Origin: CAYUFF01 sp964444075
GTDB taxonomy: Archaea > Aenigmatarchaeota > Aenigmatarchaeia > CG10238-14 > SCSR01
Length of the DNA stretch: 29,781 nt
Reading direction: 5' to 3'
NCBI GenBank assembly: GCA_964444075.1
Contig: CAYUFF010000008.1
Coordinates: 1-29,781, forward strand
Below the pieces are notes generated by a model, which worked only from the letters and a program-made list of their open reading frames with translations, searched no databases and was not told the DNA's origin. The translations under genes were made by a program, and so were the position numbers. Shown piece after piece: positions 1 through 7,335 of the stretch (the first letter of the stretch is position 1; each line of letters starts with the position of its first letter).

Positions 1-165
1 TTCTCCTGGATGATGACCTGGGTTGGGGTATCGCAGGCCCGTTCCCTGGGGAGAAGGCAAGTAACTAGCGTAAGCTTTGTAGGCTATGGCTAAAACAACC
101 GCTAGTAAAATTGCCGTTGCGACCTTGCGTGTCAAGAGGGTTAAGCGTATCGATGACATCAACAT
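1..165 (-). CDS. N-terminus of an exported or membrane-anchored protein (partial)
   Basis: An open frame on the minus strand runs off the left edge of the window. It reads MLMSSIRLTLLTRKVATAIL and continues with a hydrophobic stretch (LLAVVLAIAYKAYASYL), then a Pro/Gly/His-rich segment. This is a short basic N-terminus followed by one membrane helix or signal peptide, so the protein is probably exported or anchored. Two in-frame ATGs lie at 165 and 159; I cannot tell which is used. Upstream (166-273) is an AT-rich divergent promoter region shared with the nucleotidyltransferase gene. The body of the protein is outside the window, so no function can be given. Confidence 0.55.
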   Translation of the reverse strand, partial: MLMSSIRLTLLTRKVATAILLAVVLAIAYKAYASYLPSPQGTGLRYPNPGHHPGE

Positions 166-273
166 AAAGTTTTTTTTGCCTTAAAAAATTTTCGTTTTCG
201 AGCAAAAACAAAACTTTTGGTACGCGAGTATGCGAGCAAAGCTTAAGTAATCATCCTACAACTTAAGTGTAAG

Positions 274-678
274 GTGAAACTCATTACTCCAAAGCGAAAG
301 CGTATGCTCACAGAAGGAAGGTATTCCAAGAAAGATAAGCGGAAGTTGCTAAGAATCATCGACGAAACGATGAAGAGTTTCGGGATAAGGAACTATTTGA
401 TCTATGGCTCGTTCGTAAAGCGTAAGTACTTCAGGGATATAGACATAGCGATCGTAGATAAAGTAAATGAAAGCAAACTCACGAAATTATGGGACGAGTT
501 GGAGAAAAAGCTCGGTGTGGAAGTCGACCTGAGGAGATACGAAGAATTACCCGAACCGATAAAATTCCTAGCTTTCTGTAAAGGTATTAGGAGGTTGAGT
601 AAGAGGAAAACACGCCACTTAATGAGGTTCGCCTATGTTTACATGGATGTAGCCGAGTGGTTGAAAAAATGGTTGTAG
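274..678 (+). CDS. mntA: MNT-type minimal nucleotidyltransferase, antitoxin of a HEPN pair
   Basis: A 134-residue protein with the nucleotidyltransferase signature: GS at residues 45-46 followed by DID at 55-57 (GSx8DxD), then a short alpha/beta tail with a further acidic position in VEVDL. In characterised MntA-HepT pairs this enzyme transfers AMP to a tyrosine near the HEPN active site and so silences the RNase. Start is GTG at 274. The last ten bases overlap the ATG of the HEPN gene, the usual arrangement for a translationally coupled antitoxin-toxin pair. The N-terminus is basic (KRKR) and about 25 residues longer than the minimal fold. Family assignment is firm; the exact biochemical activity (mono- or oligo-AMPylation) is inferred. 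Confidence 0.85.
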   Translation: MKLITPKRKRMLTEGRYSKKDKRKLLRIIDETMKSFGIRNYLIYGSFVKRKYFRDIDIAIVDKVNESKLTKLWDELEKKLGVEVDLRRYEELPEPIKFLAFCKGIRRLSKRKTRHLMRFAYVYMDVAEWLKKWL

Positions 679-1112
679 ACGTTGATGTCTGCGAATTGGT
701 GAAGGAGTTGGGGAGAAGGTTGAGGAGGTGGGAAGAAGACGAGAAGATAAGCTTGAGGAAATTTTTGACCGACAAGGAGAAGCAGGATTCGATTTCTTAC
801 AACATGCTCGTCGCGATCCAATCAGCCATAGATTTAGGTAATTACCTGATAGAAGAAAGAGGTTTAGAACCAGCATCTACTTATGCGGAGGTTTTTGAGA
901 TTTTAGCTAGACACAGAATAGTTACAAGGCGTCATGCAACAAAGTTAAAAAGGTTGGCAAGGTTTAGGAATGTGTTAGCACACCTCTATTGGCGTATAGA
1001 CTACAAGAGGGTTTATCGCATGCTGAAAACTGGCAGGAAACCTTTGGAAAGGTTTCTAAGCGTCGTCGAGAGATTCGTTCGCAAAAGTGAGGCGGGCAAA
1101 TTCAAGCTTTAA
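669..1112 (+). CDS. hepT: HEPN-domain toxin (HepT / DUF86 family RNase)
   Basis: An alpha-helical protein of 147 residues with the DUF86 hallmarks: the helix SISYNMLVAIQSAIDLGNYL, then RHRIVT, then the catalytic RNVLAHLY segment (Rx4HxY). In HepT toxins the Arg and His cut RNA and the Tyr is the residue AMPylated by MntA; all are present, so the toxin looks intact. I prefer ATG 669, which overlaps the mntA stop at 676-678; GTG 657 is in frame and would add four residues. Known HepT proteins cleave tRNA or mRNA, but the substrate here is unknown. The pair sits beside an exported-protein gene and purD with no phage genes or transposase near, so it looks like a chromosomal two-gene island. Confidence 0.85.
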   Translation: MVVDVDVCELVKELGRRLRRWEEDEKISLRKFLTDKEKQDSISYNMLVAIQSAIDLGNYLIEERGLEPASTYAEVFEILARHRIVTRRHATKLKRLARFRNVLAHLYWRIDYKRVYRMLKTGRKPLERFLSVVERFVRKSEAGKFKL

Positions 1113-1142
1113 GTAGCCTCTCCACAAGTTTTTATTATTACC

Positions 1143-2576
1143 ATGGAGAAGGTTGGAATACTCGTCGTTGCTTACGGGGCTAGGGAAAACGCGATAATAG
1201 ATAAGCTACTCTCCTCTCCGAACTACGACGTGAAGGTTTACTGTCTCGACAGGCAAAACAACCCTTTCAACAGGAAGCGATGCGAAAAGCATTTCGTTTC
1301 GAGAAGTCTCGAGCTTAACGAGATTCTCAAGCTCATCCGAAAGTATCGGGAGAGAATTGACCTTGTCGACGTTCCATGCGAAAAGCCGATAGTCGAGGGT
1401 GTGAGGGATGAGATAGAGGAGAGGTTCGGGATCCCCGTCCTTTGTCCGACGAAGGGGTACGCTCTGGAGAAAAGTAAAGCCCTCCAGCGGGAGCTGATGC
1501 AAAAGTACGTTCCAGAAGTCTGTCCGAGGTTCAAGGTTTTCGACCCCCGTAAGCTCGGAAAGGAAGATGCGAGGAAAGAGGTTGAATCGTGGCTGGAAGA
1601 GTTGGGAGGGGTGAAGAATGCTGTCCTCAAGCCTGACAAACCTGGATACGGAAAGGGAGTTTTGGTCGGGGGTGAACACTTGTTCGACGAGGAAGAATTT
1701 TTACGCGAGTTCTACTCGATTTTCGGAAGGGGAGAAAAAGTTTTGGTCGAGGAAAAGGTAGAGGGAGTCGAGTTTAGCCTGCAGTGCTACTGCGATGGTA
1801 AACGACTCGAAATCTTACCGGCTGTTCAGGACCACAAAAGGGCTTTCGACGGAGATAGGGGTCCCAATACTGGCGGTATGGGGTCTGTCAAGGATGTGGG
1901 CGAATATCTGCCTTACATGGAAAGGGAAGATTGGAAAAAAGCTAAGGAGGCGACGAGAAAGTTTTTCGAAAAGATTAGGGGAAGGAAGAGGAACGAAGGC
2001 CTCTTAGGAATGCCGTTCTACTGGGCTTTCGTCTGCGCGAACGATGGTACAAAAGCTTTCGAGATAAATTCGAGACCTGGAGACCCTGAGATAATGAACG
2101 TCCTCCCGATAATGGACAACGACCTCGCGGAGTTCTACTTGAGGCTTGTTGACGGTAAAATGCCGAAGGTGAAGTTGAAGGAGAAGGCGACCGTCGTTAC
2201 CTACCTCGTCCCGCTCGATTACGGCGGGTACTTGCGTGAGTACACGGGAGATAGGAGAATTAGGCTAGAAAAACTACTTAAGTATGCGGAAGAAAACGAG
2301 GGTAACGTGAAGGTTTACTTCGGTTCCGTCGAGGAGAGGGCAGGGAAAGTCTACGCAGGTAAATCGAGGAGCGTTGCCGTCGTTGGTATAGGAGATTCTA
2401 TCGAGGAAGCGAGGAAGCTTTCGCTGGAAGGTATTAAGTTGGTTGACGGCCCTTTGCGTTACCGTTGCGATATAGGGGCGAGAGATAAGATGCTAAAGGA
2501 TGTAGCTAAAGTAAAGGTGTTGAGGGGAAGGGAGGTGTGCGATACAGAGTTGCGGTCGATGTTGAGGGCCCTGTAG
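1143..2576 (+). CDS. purD: Phosphoribosylamine-glycine ligase (GAR synthetase)
   Basis: Second step of de novo purine synthesis: phosphoribosylamine + glycine + ATP gives glycinamide ribonucleotide. The 477-residue protein has the PurD order of domains: an N-terminal Rossmann-like lobe (VGILVVAYGARENAI), an ATP-grasp centre with PGYGKGVLVG near 168-177, the diagnostic QDHKRAFDGDRGPNTGGMG at 229-247, and the metal-binding FEINSRPGDPE near 315-325, then the C-terminal barrel. It is slightly longer than bacterial PurD (about 430), like several archaeal forms. ATG 1143 follows TTTTTATTATTACC. No other purine gene is in the window. The 3' end overlaps the next gene by 40 bases, so the two are probably cotranscribed. 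Confidence 0.93.
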   Translation: MEKVGILVVAYGARENAIIDKLLSSPNYDVKVYCLDRQNNPFNRKRCEKHFVSRSLELNEILKLIRKYRERIDLVDVPCEKPIVEGVRDEIEERFGIPVLCPTKGYALEKSKALQRELMQKYVPEVCPRFKVFDPRKLGKEDARKEVESWLEELGGVKNAVLKPDKPGYGKGVLVGGEHLFDEEEFLREFYSIFGRGEKVLVEEKVEGVEFSLQCYCDGKRLEILPAVQDHKRAFDGDRGPNTGGMGSVKDVGEYLPYMEREDWKKAKEATRKFFEKIRGRKRNEGLLGMPFYWAFVCANDGTKAFEINSRPGDPEIMNVLPIMDNDLAEFYLRLVDGKMPKVKLKEKATVVTYLVPLDYGGYLREYTGDRRIRLEKLLKYAEENEGNVKVYFGSVEERAGKVYAGKSRSVAVVGIGDSIEEARKLSLEGIKLVDGPLRYRCDIGARDKMLKDVAKVKVLRGREVCDTELRSMLRAL

Positions 2577-3601
2577 TCTCTCCCTCCGTAGATTTTGCCT
2601 GGAAGCTCTTGGAAAGACTCTACGAGAGAGGGAAATTAAGCGAAGAGGAACTCGAGTTGGTAAAGCACTTCGATGCCTACGACGATTGGAGGTGGGAGGT
2701 TGAGCGGAGCAGGAAGGGTTGGTCGACTGGAACTACGCCGCTCGTAGCTCAACTCTACGTGAGCTGTTTTTTGAAGTTTCCGTCGATTTTCAACCTTGGA
2801 AAAAAGCTTTCTAGGAAGCTTACTCCAGGAAGCAAGGAGTTCGTGAAAGGCTTGATGGAGATGGGTTGCGAGGTTTACCTGGTGAGCAACTCTTTCGCCG
2901 GCATGGTACTCTCCGTAGCTAAAACGCTTGGCGTCAAGTTTGAGAACGCGTTCTCTTCAGGGTACAACTTTAAGGAAAGGGTGAGGAAAGACCTTTACCA
3001 AGAATCTTGGGAAAGGTTTCCGTTCGAAGGAACGATGGAAGAAAGAGGAAGGGTTAAACAGATCGTTAGGAATTGGTTGAGCGAAGAATTCTTGCCGAGT
3101 TGCAAATCGGCGGTCGAGCAAAAGAATGCGACATCGACGCTACCGACGGAGGTTCTCCTCCGCTCTCTGGAAAAACTTCCGAAGAAGGTTTTTCAAGAAG
3201 TTTACGACGCCTTCTTTGCTCAGACCACGGTGATGGGGGGTCATAATAAAGCACGGGTGGTAGAGAAGCTCTCTTGCGAAATCTTCGAGGGCGATAGCAT
3301 CGTCGACGCCGATGCGATAGCTTACGCTTCCAGACTCGCGACTTGCGGGATAGCTTCCAACTGCACCGATAAGTTTTCGCTAAGAGAGTGTAGTTTTAAC
3401 GTTTGCTACCTCGACGCTAGCTACAAGCTTCCGGTCTACGAGGACGTTTTGAGGAAAGGTAAGATAAGGGTAGATGAATGGAAGAAAGAACTTGAGAGCA
3501 GCGAGTTTAGGATTTTCGGGAGAAAAGAAATCGAGAGAAATTTTGGTAAGGTTATCGAGGTCAACAGAAAGTTTAAGGAAATGCTAAAAGGTAAAGGTTA
3601 G
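2537..3601 (+). CDS. HAD-superfamily protein, COG4030/EhaR-like
   Basis: A 354-residue protein that begins RYRVAVDVEGPVVSPSVDFA, where DxEGP is the modified HAD motif I of the archaeal COG4030 group. A motif II candidate is YLVSNSF near residue 115, and motifs III/IV are GGHNKARVVEK and EGDSIVDADAIAYA in the last third. The HAD fold would make it a phosphatase or phosphotransferase; the substrate is unknown. The start is GTG 2537, 40 bases inside purD; the purD frame and this frame both look coding through the overlap because VAVDVEGP is a core motif. The long overlap suggests translational coupling and perhaps a nucleotide-related role. Seven or more Cys residues in the C-terminal third (CGIASNC, ECSFNVC) are unusual for the family. 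Confidence 0.7.
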   Translation: MRYRVAVDVEGPVVSPSVDFAWKLLERLYERGKLSEEELELVKHFDAYDDWRWEVERSRKGWSTGTTPLVAQLYVSCFLKFPSIFNLGKKLSRKLTPGSKEFVKGLMEMGCEVYLVSNSFAGMVLSVAKTLGVKFENAFSSGYNFKERVRKDLYQESWERFPFEGTMEERGRVKQIVRNWLSEEFLPSCKSAVEQKNATSTLPTEVLLRSLEKLPKKVFQEVYDAFFAQTTVMGGHNKARVVEKLSCEIFEGDSIVDADAIAYASRLATCGIASNCTDKFSLRECSFNVCYLDASYKLPVYEDVLRKGKIRVDEWKKELESSEFRIFGRKEIERNFGKVIEVNRKFKEMLKGKG

Positions 3602-3625
3602 CGTCCCTACGTAGCTGGGAAAAGT

Positions 3626-5275
3626 CTAGACAGCGGGAAAGAGTAAGAATAAGCTCAGGATACCCACTCCTATTCCCATGAGCAGGAATGCCCCTATCAT
3701 ACCGCCGAGTTTGCAAAAACTCCTTATCTTCATCCCTCCTCCCTCTATCCATTCCAAGTCTATCCGGCTGTGCAACCCCCTCAAAAACCACCCTCTAACC
3801 CTTGCCTTCTTCCCTACAAGTTTGGGTACCTTCTCAAGTCCGAAGAGTAAGTTCCCCAGGAATGGTATCCAGCTTTCGTAGTTTATGAAGATGAGCCCGT
3901 TGAGGTCGTCCTTGAACATCATGTCTTCAGAAAATATTAGGCCGGGAATTCCCCTTCCCACCACCTCGCCTTCGAGCTCTACGTAACTACCCTTCACGGG
4001 AGAAGCGTAAGGGTTTGAGAGGAGCGAAACCACGTGGGAACGCTCTAAAGATTTTGAAGAATACCTGTAAAGGGTTTGGACCAGCACGCTGAGTCCGAAG
4101 CCGATCATCGGAAGGGAAACGAAAAGCACGAAAAACTGAGGTAAGCTCGATACGAACCCGAATGAGAAGAGTAGGAAGGCCACCACCGGGAGCGTCGAAG
4201 CTAAACAGAACGGCAGCAGCACTACCACCACGTCTTTCAAGAAGGCTCTGCACATCCTTCCCTTGTCGACCCTCGCTTCCCTAGCTATCCTGTCGAAGTC
4301 GAAGGGAGGGTTCGGCGATAGTTTGCACAACCTCCTGATCCTCCTCGCAGTCAGCGGGTGGGTCGACTTAAGCTCTGACAGAAACGCCCACGGGTTGTAG
4401 AGGTCGAAAAGCATTATTCTCTCTAACGGTTTGAGGTCACCGACCGACTTACAATTGTAGAAAGCCAGGCCGAGCGATTTGGCTTCTCTGAAGTTGGTTA
4501 TGCCGATGAACTTCGTAGATTCCACCAACCTTACGTTGTCTGGGTTAGCCAGTATGCCGTACGAAATTTTTATCAAGGCGGAGATGAGTCGGTTGGCCCC
4601 GACATGCTTCACCGAAAACTCGTCCGCATAGTATTCCCTTATCCTGCTCAGGAAGAGGATGACATACTGCCCTACTATGTAAAACACGTACGCTAGCAGG
4701 GCCAGGAGAGAAAGGTACGCGCTTTCCCTCCCCCTCTTCGAGTCTCTCACGCTTCTCATGAGAACGTAGTGGATTTCGTAGAGGAGTTGGAGGAGGGTAG
4801 AGGCTATCGTCATTATTATGAAATCCCTGTTCTTGATGTGCCCGAGCTCGTGGGCTATCACGGCCTCGATTTCTCCGTCGTCGAGGTAGTGGAATATACC
4901 CTCGGTTAGCACTATCCTGGCGTTCCACCTCCCGGAACCGTAGGTGAAAGCGTTTGGGTTTTTGTCGGGAATTATTCCGAGTTTCGGTATTTTGAAATTG
5001 TACTTCGAGCAAACTTCCCTTATCACCCTCGCGGCGCCGGCAGATTTTCGAGCAAGCTCTTCCAAGGAGACCCACCTCAACTGGTAAAAGTACCGGTAGA
5101 TGAAATCGGAAATCTTCGGCGAGATCAACCAGACAATGATGTTGTAAGCGACCGTCAGCAGGATGAGGAGGACAAAATCGACGTAGCCGTAGAGGTAGAA
5201 CACTAAGAGTAGGGTTGCGAAGACGAAGCCGGAAAGTAAAAAGAGCGTTAGCAACGAGGCCAGCCAAAGTTTCAT
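3626..5275 (-). CDS. htpX: HtpX-like M48 family membrane metalloprotease
   Basis: A zinc-dependent integral-membrane protease, probably in membrane-protein quality control. Two N-terminal membrane helices (residues 1-52) precede the catalytic domain with HELGH at 142-146 and the third zinc ligand in REYYADE (Glu214), both intact, separated by two more helices. At 549 residues it is almost twice the length of bacterial HtpX (about 290). The extra C-terminal part has two or more membrane helices, a beta-rich soluble segment with the character of an OB or NfeD-like fold (GSYVELEGEVVGRGIPGLIF to RVRGWFLRGLHSRIDLEWIE), and a last helix. ATG 5275 is preceded by AT-rich sequence. It faces the HAD gene tail-to-tail with 24 bases between. 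Family is certain; the role of the extension is not. Confidence 0.9.
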   Translation of the reverse strand: MKLWLASLLTLFLLSGFVFATLLLVFYLYGYVDFVLLILLTVAYNIIVWLISPKISDFIYRYFYQLRWVSLEELARKSAGAARVIREVCSKYNFKIPKLGIIPDKNPNAFTYGSGRWNARIVLTEGIFHYLDDGEIEAVIAHELGHIKNRDFIIMTIASTLLQLLYEIHYVLMRSVRDSKRGRESAYLSLLALLAYVFYIVGQYVILFLSRIREYYADEFSVKHVGANRLISALIKISYGILANPDNVRLVESTKFIGITNFREAKSLGLAFYNCKSVGDLKPLERIMLFDLYNPWAFLSELKSTHPLTARRIRRLCKLSPNPPFDFDRIAREARVDKGRMCRAFLKDVVVVLLPFCLASTLPVVAFLLFSFGFVSSLPQFFVLFVSLPMIGFGLSVLVQTLYRYSSKSLERSHVVSLLSNPYASPVKGSYVELEGEVVGRGIPGLIFSEDMMFKDDLNGLIFINYESWIPFLGNLLFGLEKVPKLVGKKARVRGWFLRGLHSRIDLEWIEGGGMKIRSFCKLGGMIGAFLLMGIGVGILSLFLLFPAV

Positions 5276-5431
5276 ATAGAGTTTTTTGTGTTAGAAATAA
5301 AAGAAAAATTTTCACGCTTCTGATTTTTTGGGCGAGAAGGGTCAAACTGGTACTAGGAATCCATTCCTCGCCACAAGAAAACGGGAGGTGCCCTAGCTCA
5401 ACGCTGGCTAAAGGAAACTTTATAGAAATCC
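5276..5431. promoter_or_regulatory. Promoter region of the M48 protease
   Basis: No gene seen. Reading the minus strand, the last 60 bases before ATG 5275 are rich in A and T (AAATTTTTCTTTTATTTC), suitable for a TATA box and a short leader. A short inverted repeat (GGAAT-CC-ATTCC) lies near 5370-5381. I see nothing else I can support. Confidence 0.35.
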
Positions 5432-5612
5432 TTAAATTTTATCCTTCAGGGCAGTTTTCAGTTGTTTATTAGAATTCACTTCCGTTGACGGAAAGAGCTT
5501 ATCCACAACGTTTTTGAAATATAGAATGTTCGAAAACTCGTAGGCCGTTATAACAGCACCACTATATATTACCAACCTTTAATCCAATTTTATCCACCAA
5601 AAGTTTTACCAT
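5432..5612 (-). pseudogene. Small ORF broken by one frameshift
   Basis: On the minus strand ATG 5612 opens MVKLLVDKIGLKVGNI and then stops at TAG. From the next base register the frame continues YSGAVITAYEFSNILYFKNV and on to LKTALKDKI with a TAA at 5432-5434. Joining them across ATATATAG by removing one base gives one continuous 60-residue protein with sensible amino-acid composition. I do not recognise it. It may be a decayed gene, a sequencing error in the TA repeat, or a coincidence. It lies downstream of tRNA-Asp on the same strand. Confidence 0.3.
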
Positions 5613-5698
5613 TTTTACAGGGGTTAGGTGTTACGGCCTTTTAGTGTTTGGAGTTATACTATTTCTTTATCCCAAGAAATAAAAAGCATTGAATGCAA

Positions 5699-5771
5699 CG
5701 CCCCGACCGGGATTTGAACCCGGGTCGCAAGCGTGACAGGCTTGCATGCTAGGCCACTACACCATCGGGGC
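5699..5771 (-). tRNA. tRNA-Asp (GTC)
   Basis: Full cloverleaf on the minus strand. The acceptor stem is GCCCCGA with TCGGGGC and discriminator G73. The anticodon arm is CAAGC-CTGTCAC-GCTTG with anticodon GTC, and the T arm contains GGGTTCAAATC. No intron and no encoded CCA. Upstream on the minus strand is the AT-rich intergenic region shared with the divergent M16 peptidase gene; downstream is a T-rich run (CTTTTTATTTC) that may end the transcript. Confidence 0.95.
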
Positions 5772-5819
5772 TTTAAATAAATGATAAACCTTTATCATTC
5801 TTAAAGGTTATTGATTCTC

Positions 5820-7019
5820 ATGAAGACGGTAACCCTCGATAACGGAATAATACTACACCTCGACAAGCTCGGAAACGTCGGTACGGTAGGGATTTGCGTC
5901 ATCGTCGGCATCGGGAGCGTTCATGAAAATGAGGAAGAGCGTGGTATCTCACATTTGTTAGAGCACATGATGTTCAAATCCAACGAGAAGTACAGTTATA
6001 GGCAGATAGCAAACACCTTGGAGCTGAACGGCGGTAAGAGCAACGCTTACACTTCAACGATAGCGACGGCTTACTTTTTCGAGACCTTGCCCCGTGGCTT
6101 CGAGAAAGTCTTGGACGTCGTTACCAGCATGTTCCTCAACGCAAGGTTCAGGGAGGATGAGTTTGAGAACGAGAAGAAGGTCGTGCTCAGCGAGATAGAG
6201 AGGTGTCTCAACGACCCCGAGTCTAGGTTAGTCGAGATATCGTCTCGAGCGCTCTACGGAAAATCGGATTATGGTGACCCCATAGGCGGTTACAGGGAGA
6301 CGGTCGAGAGTTTAGAAAAGTCCCAAGTCGAGGAATTTAAACATAAGTTTTACGTTGGCAGTAACATTTTCGTTTTACTCTCCGGAAACTTTTCCGAGAG
6401 GCACGCGACGTTGGTCGAAAAAGCTTTCGGGAAGGTGGAGGAGGGGGAGGTGGAGAAGAAGCGACCTGAAAAGAAAACGGGTAGGGACATCCTAATCCAG
6501 ATGCCGACGAAGAATCAAATCTACTACTCGAAAAACTTCCACGTTGCCAAGGCCGACCTCCATGTCTTGTACGCTTTAGAAGAATTCTCCACGCCAGGGT
6601 TTTCATCACCGCTTTTCCAAATCTTCCGGGAGAAGTACGGAATTGGCTATAGGAACTTCTTCGGAATCCTGAGGAGCTTTAGCGCCAGAGAAGCTATGCT
6701 AAGCTTGATGATACCCGGTTTCGAGAAAGATAAAGAAGGTGTGCTGGAAAAAGCTGAGGAAGAATTCTTCCACTTCCTTTCGGAGAAAATCGAGAAAAAG
6801 TTTTACGAGGGGAGGAAAAGGAGGCTGAAGCTCGAGTACGAGAAAAGAAGAGTGAACGTCTTCGAGCGGATGCAATGCTCTTGTCTACCCTTGTTGTTTT
6901 TCGGAGAAACTTACGATGAGTTTATGAGAAAGGTTTTCAAGGTTGATGAAGCCTCGTTAACGGGAGTCGTTAAAAAATTAAGGAGGCCAAAAAAGGCGAT
7001 TATCGAGCCGTCTTCTTGA
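5820..7019 (+). CDS. M16 family zinc peptidase (pitrilysin / processing peptidase type)
   Basis: A 399-residue single-unit M16 protease. The inverted zinc motif HLLEH is at residues 45-49 and the distal glutamate (LSEIE, Glu125) is 76 residues further, the family spacing, so the site is complete. The N-terminus KTVTLDNGIILHLDKLG and the GGYRETVESL region are typical. Single-unit M16 proteins usually work as dimers with an active and an inactive partner; no partner gene is in this window. I use ATG 5820; a TTG at 5811 is in frame but less likely. A TATA-like TTTAAATA lies at 5772-5779, shared with the divergent tRNA-Asp, and AAAGGTT 10 bases before the ATG could be the ribosome site. Substrate unknown. 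Confidence 0.88.
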   Translation: MKTVTLDNGIILHLDKLGNVGTVGICVIVGIGSVHENEEERGISHLLEHMMFKSNEKYSYRQIANTLELNGGKSNAYTSTIATAYFFETLPRGFEKVLDVVTSMFLNARFREDEFENEKKVVLSEIERCLNDPESRLVEISSRALYGKSDYGDPIGGYRETVESLEKSQVEEFKHKFYVGSNIFVLLSGNFSERHATLVEKAFGKVEEGEVEKKRPEKKTGRDILIQMPTKNQIYYSKNFHVAKADLHVLYALEEFSTPGFSSPLFQIFREKYGIGYRNFFGILRSFSAREAMLSLMIPGFEKDKEGVLEKAEEEFFHFLSEKIEKKFYEGRKRRLKLEYEKRRVNVFERMQCSCLPLLFFGETYDEFMRKVFKVDEASLTGVVKKLRRPKKAIIEPSS

Positions 7020-7068
7020 ATTTTTAGAGGGACAACCTTTTTAATGAGAAAGTCCCGTTTGAGTGCGT

Positions 7069-7152
7069 GGGTGTGACAGAACCGTTCCACCCGAGGTTTC
7101 GCGTAAGGATAGGGACGAGACGCTCGGCCTCCTTTCTCGGTTCTGAACACTC
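7069..7152 (+). ncRNA. Candidate structured RNA, H/ACA-guide-like
   Basis: A free-standing hairpin between two genes. Lower stem CAGAACCG (7077-7084) pairs with CGGTTCTG (7138-7145). An internal loop of 6 and 10 bases follows, then an upper stem CCGAG+GTTTCG (7091-7101) with CGAGAC+CTCGG (7115-7127, one bulged G), closed by a purine-rich loop GTAAGGATAGGGA. An ACA triplet (7147-7149) follows the lower stem and three more bases end the element, as in archaeal H/ACA guides with a single hairpin. A TATA-like TTTTTAATG at 7038-7046 sits about 25 bases upstream. Against H/ACA: the pocket-to-ACA distance is about 19 rather than 14-16, and GGGTGT (7069-7074) could pair with ACACTC instead, giving a plain long hairpin. 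Confidence 0.45.
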
Positions 7153-7195
7153 CAACAAAAACGTTTTTTAAACCAGTCGCAACTTTATTTTAGCG

Positions 7196-7281
7196 GCAGG
7201 GGTCGCCTAGCCTGGTCGATGGCGTAGGGCTTAGGACCCTATGGCTTAGTGCCTCCGTGGGTTCAAATCCCACCCCCTGCA
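7196..7281 (+). tRNA. tRNA-Leu (TAG)
   Basis: Class II tRNA with acceptor GCAGGGG / CCCCTGC and discriminator A. The anticodon arm is TAGGG-CTTAGGA-CCCTA with anticodon TAG. A long variable arm follows, and the T arm has GGGTTCAAATC. Length 86 bases, no intron, no CCA. A promoter box GTTTTTTAAACC lies at 7163-7174, about 25 bases upstream. Confidence 0.95.
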
Positions 7282-7335
7282 CAACCAGTAAACTAAGAAT
7301 ATACGATTACGTTTTCAGAAAAGGAAGGTTTGTAA

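Noticed and set aside
4545..5345. 266-residue frame on the minus strand
   Set aside because: Out-of-frame shadow of the HtpX-like gene, basic and low in hydrophobic order.
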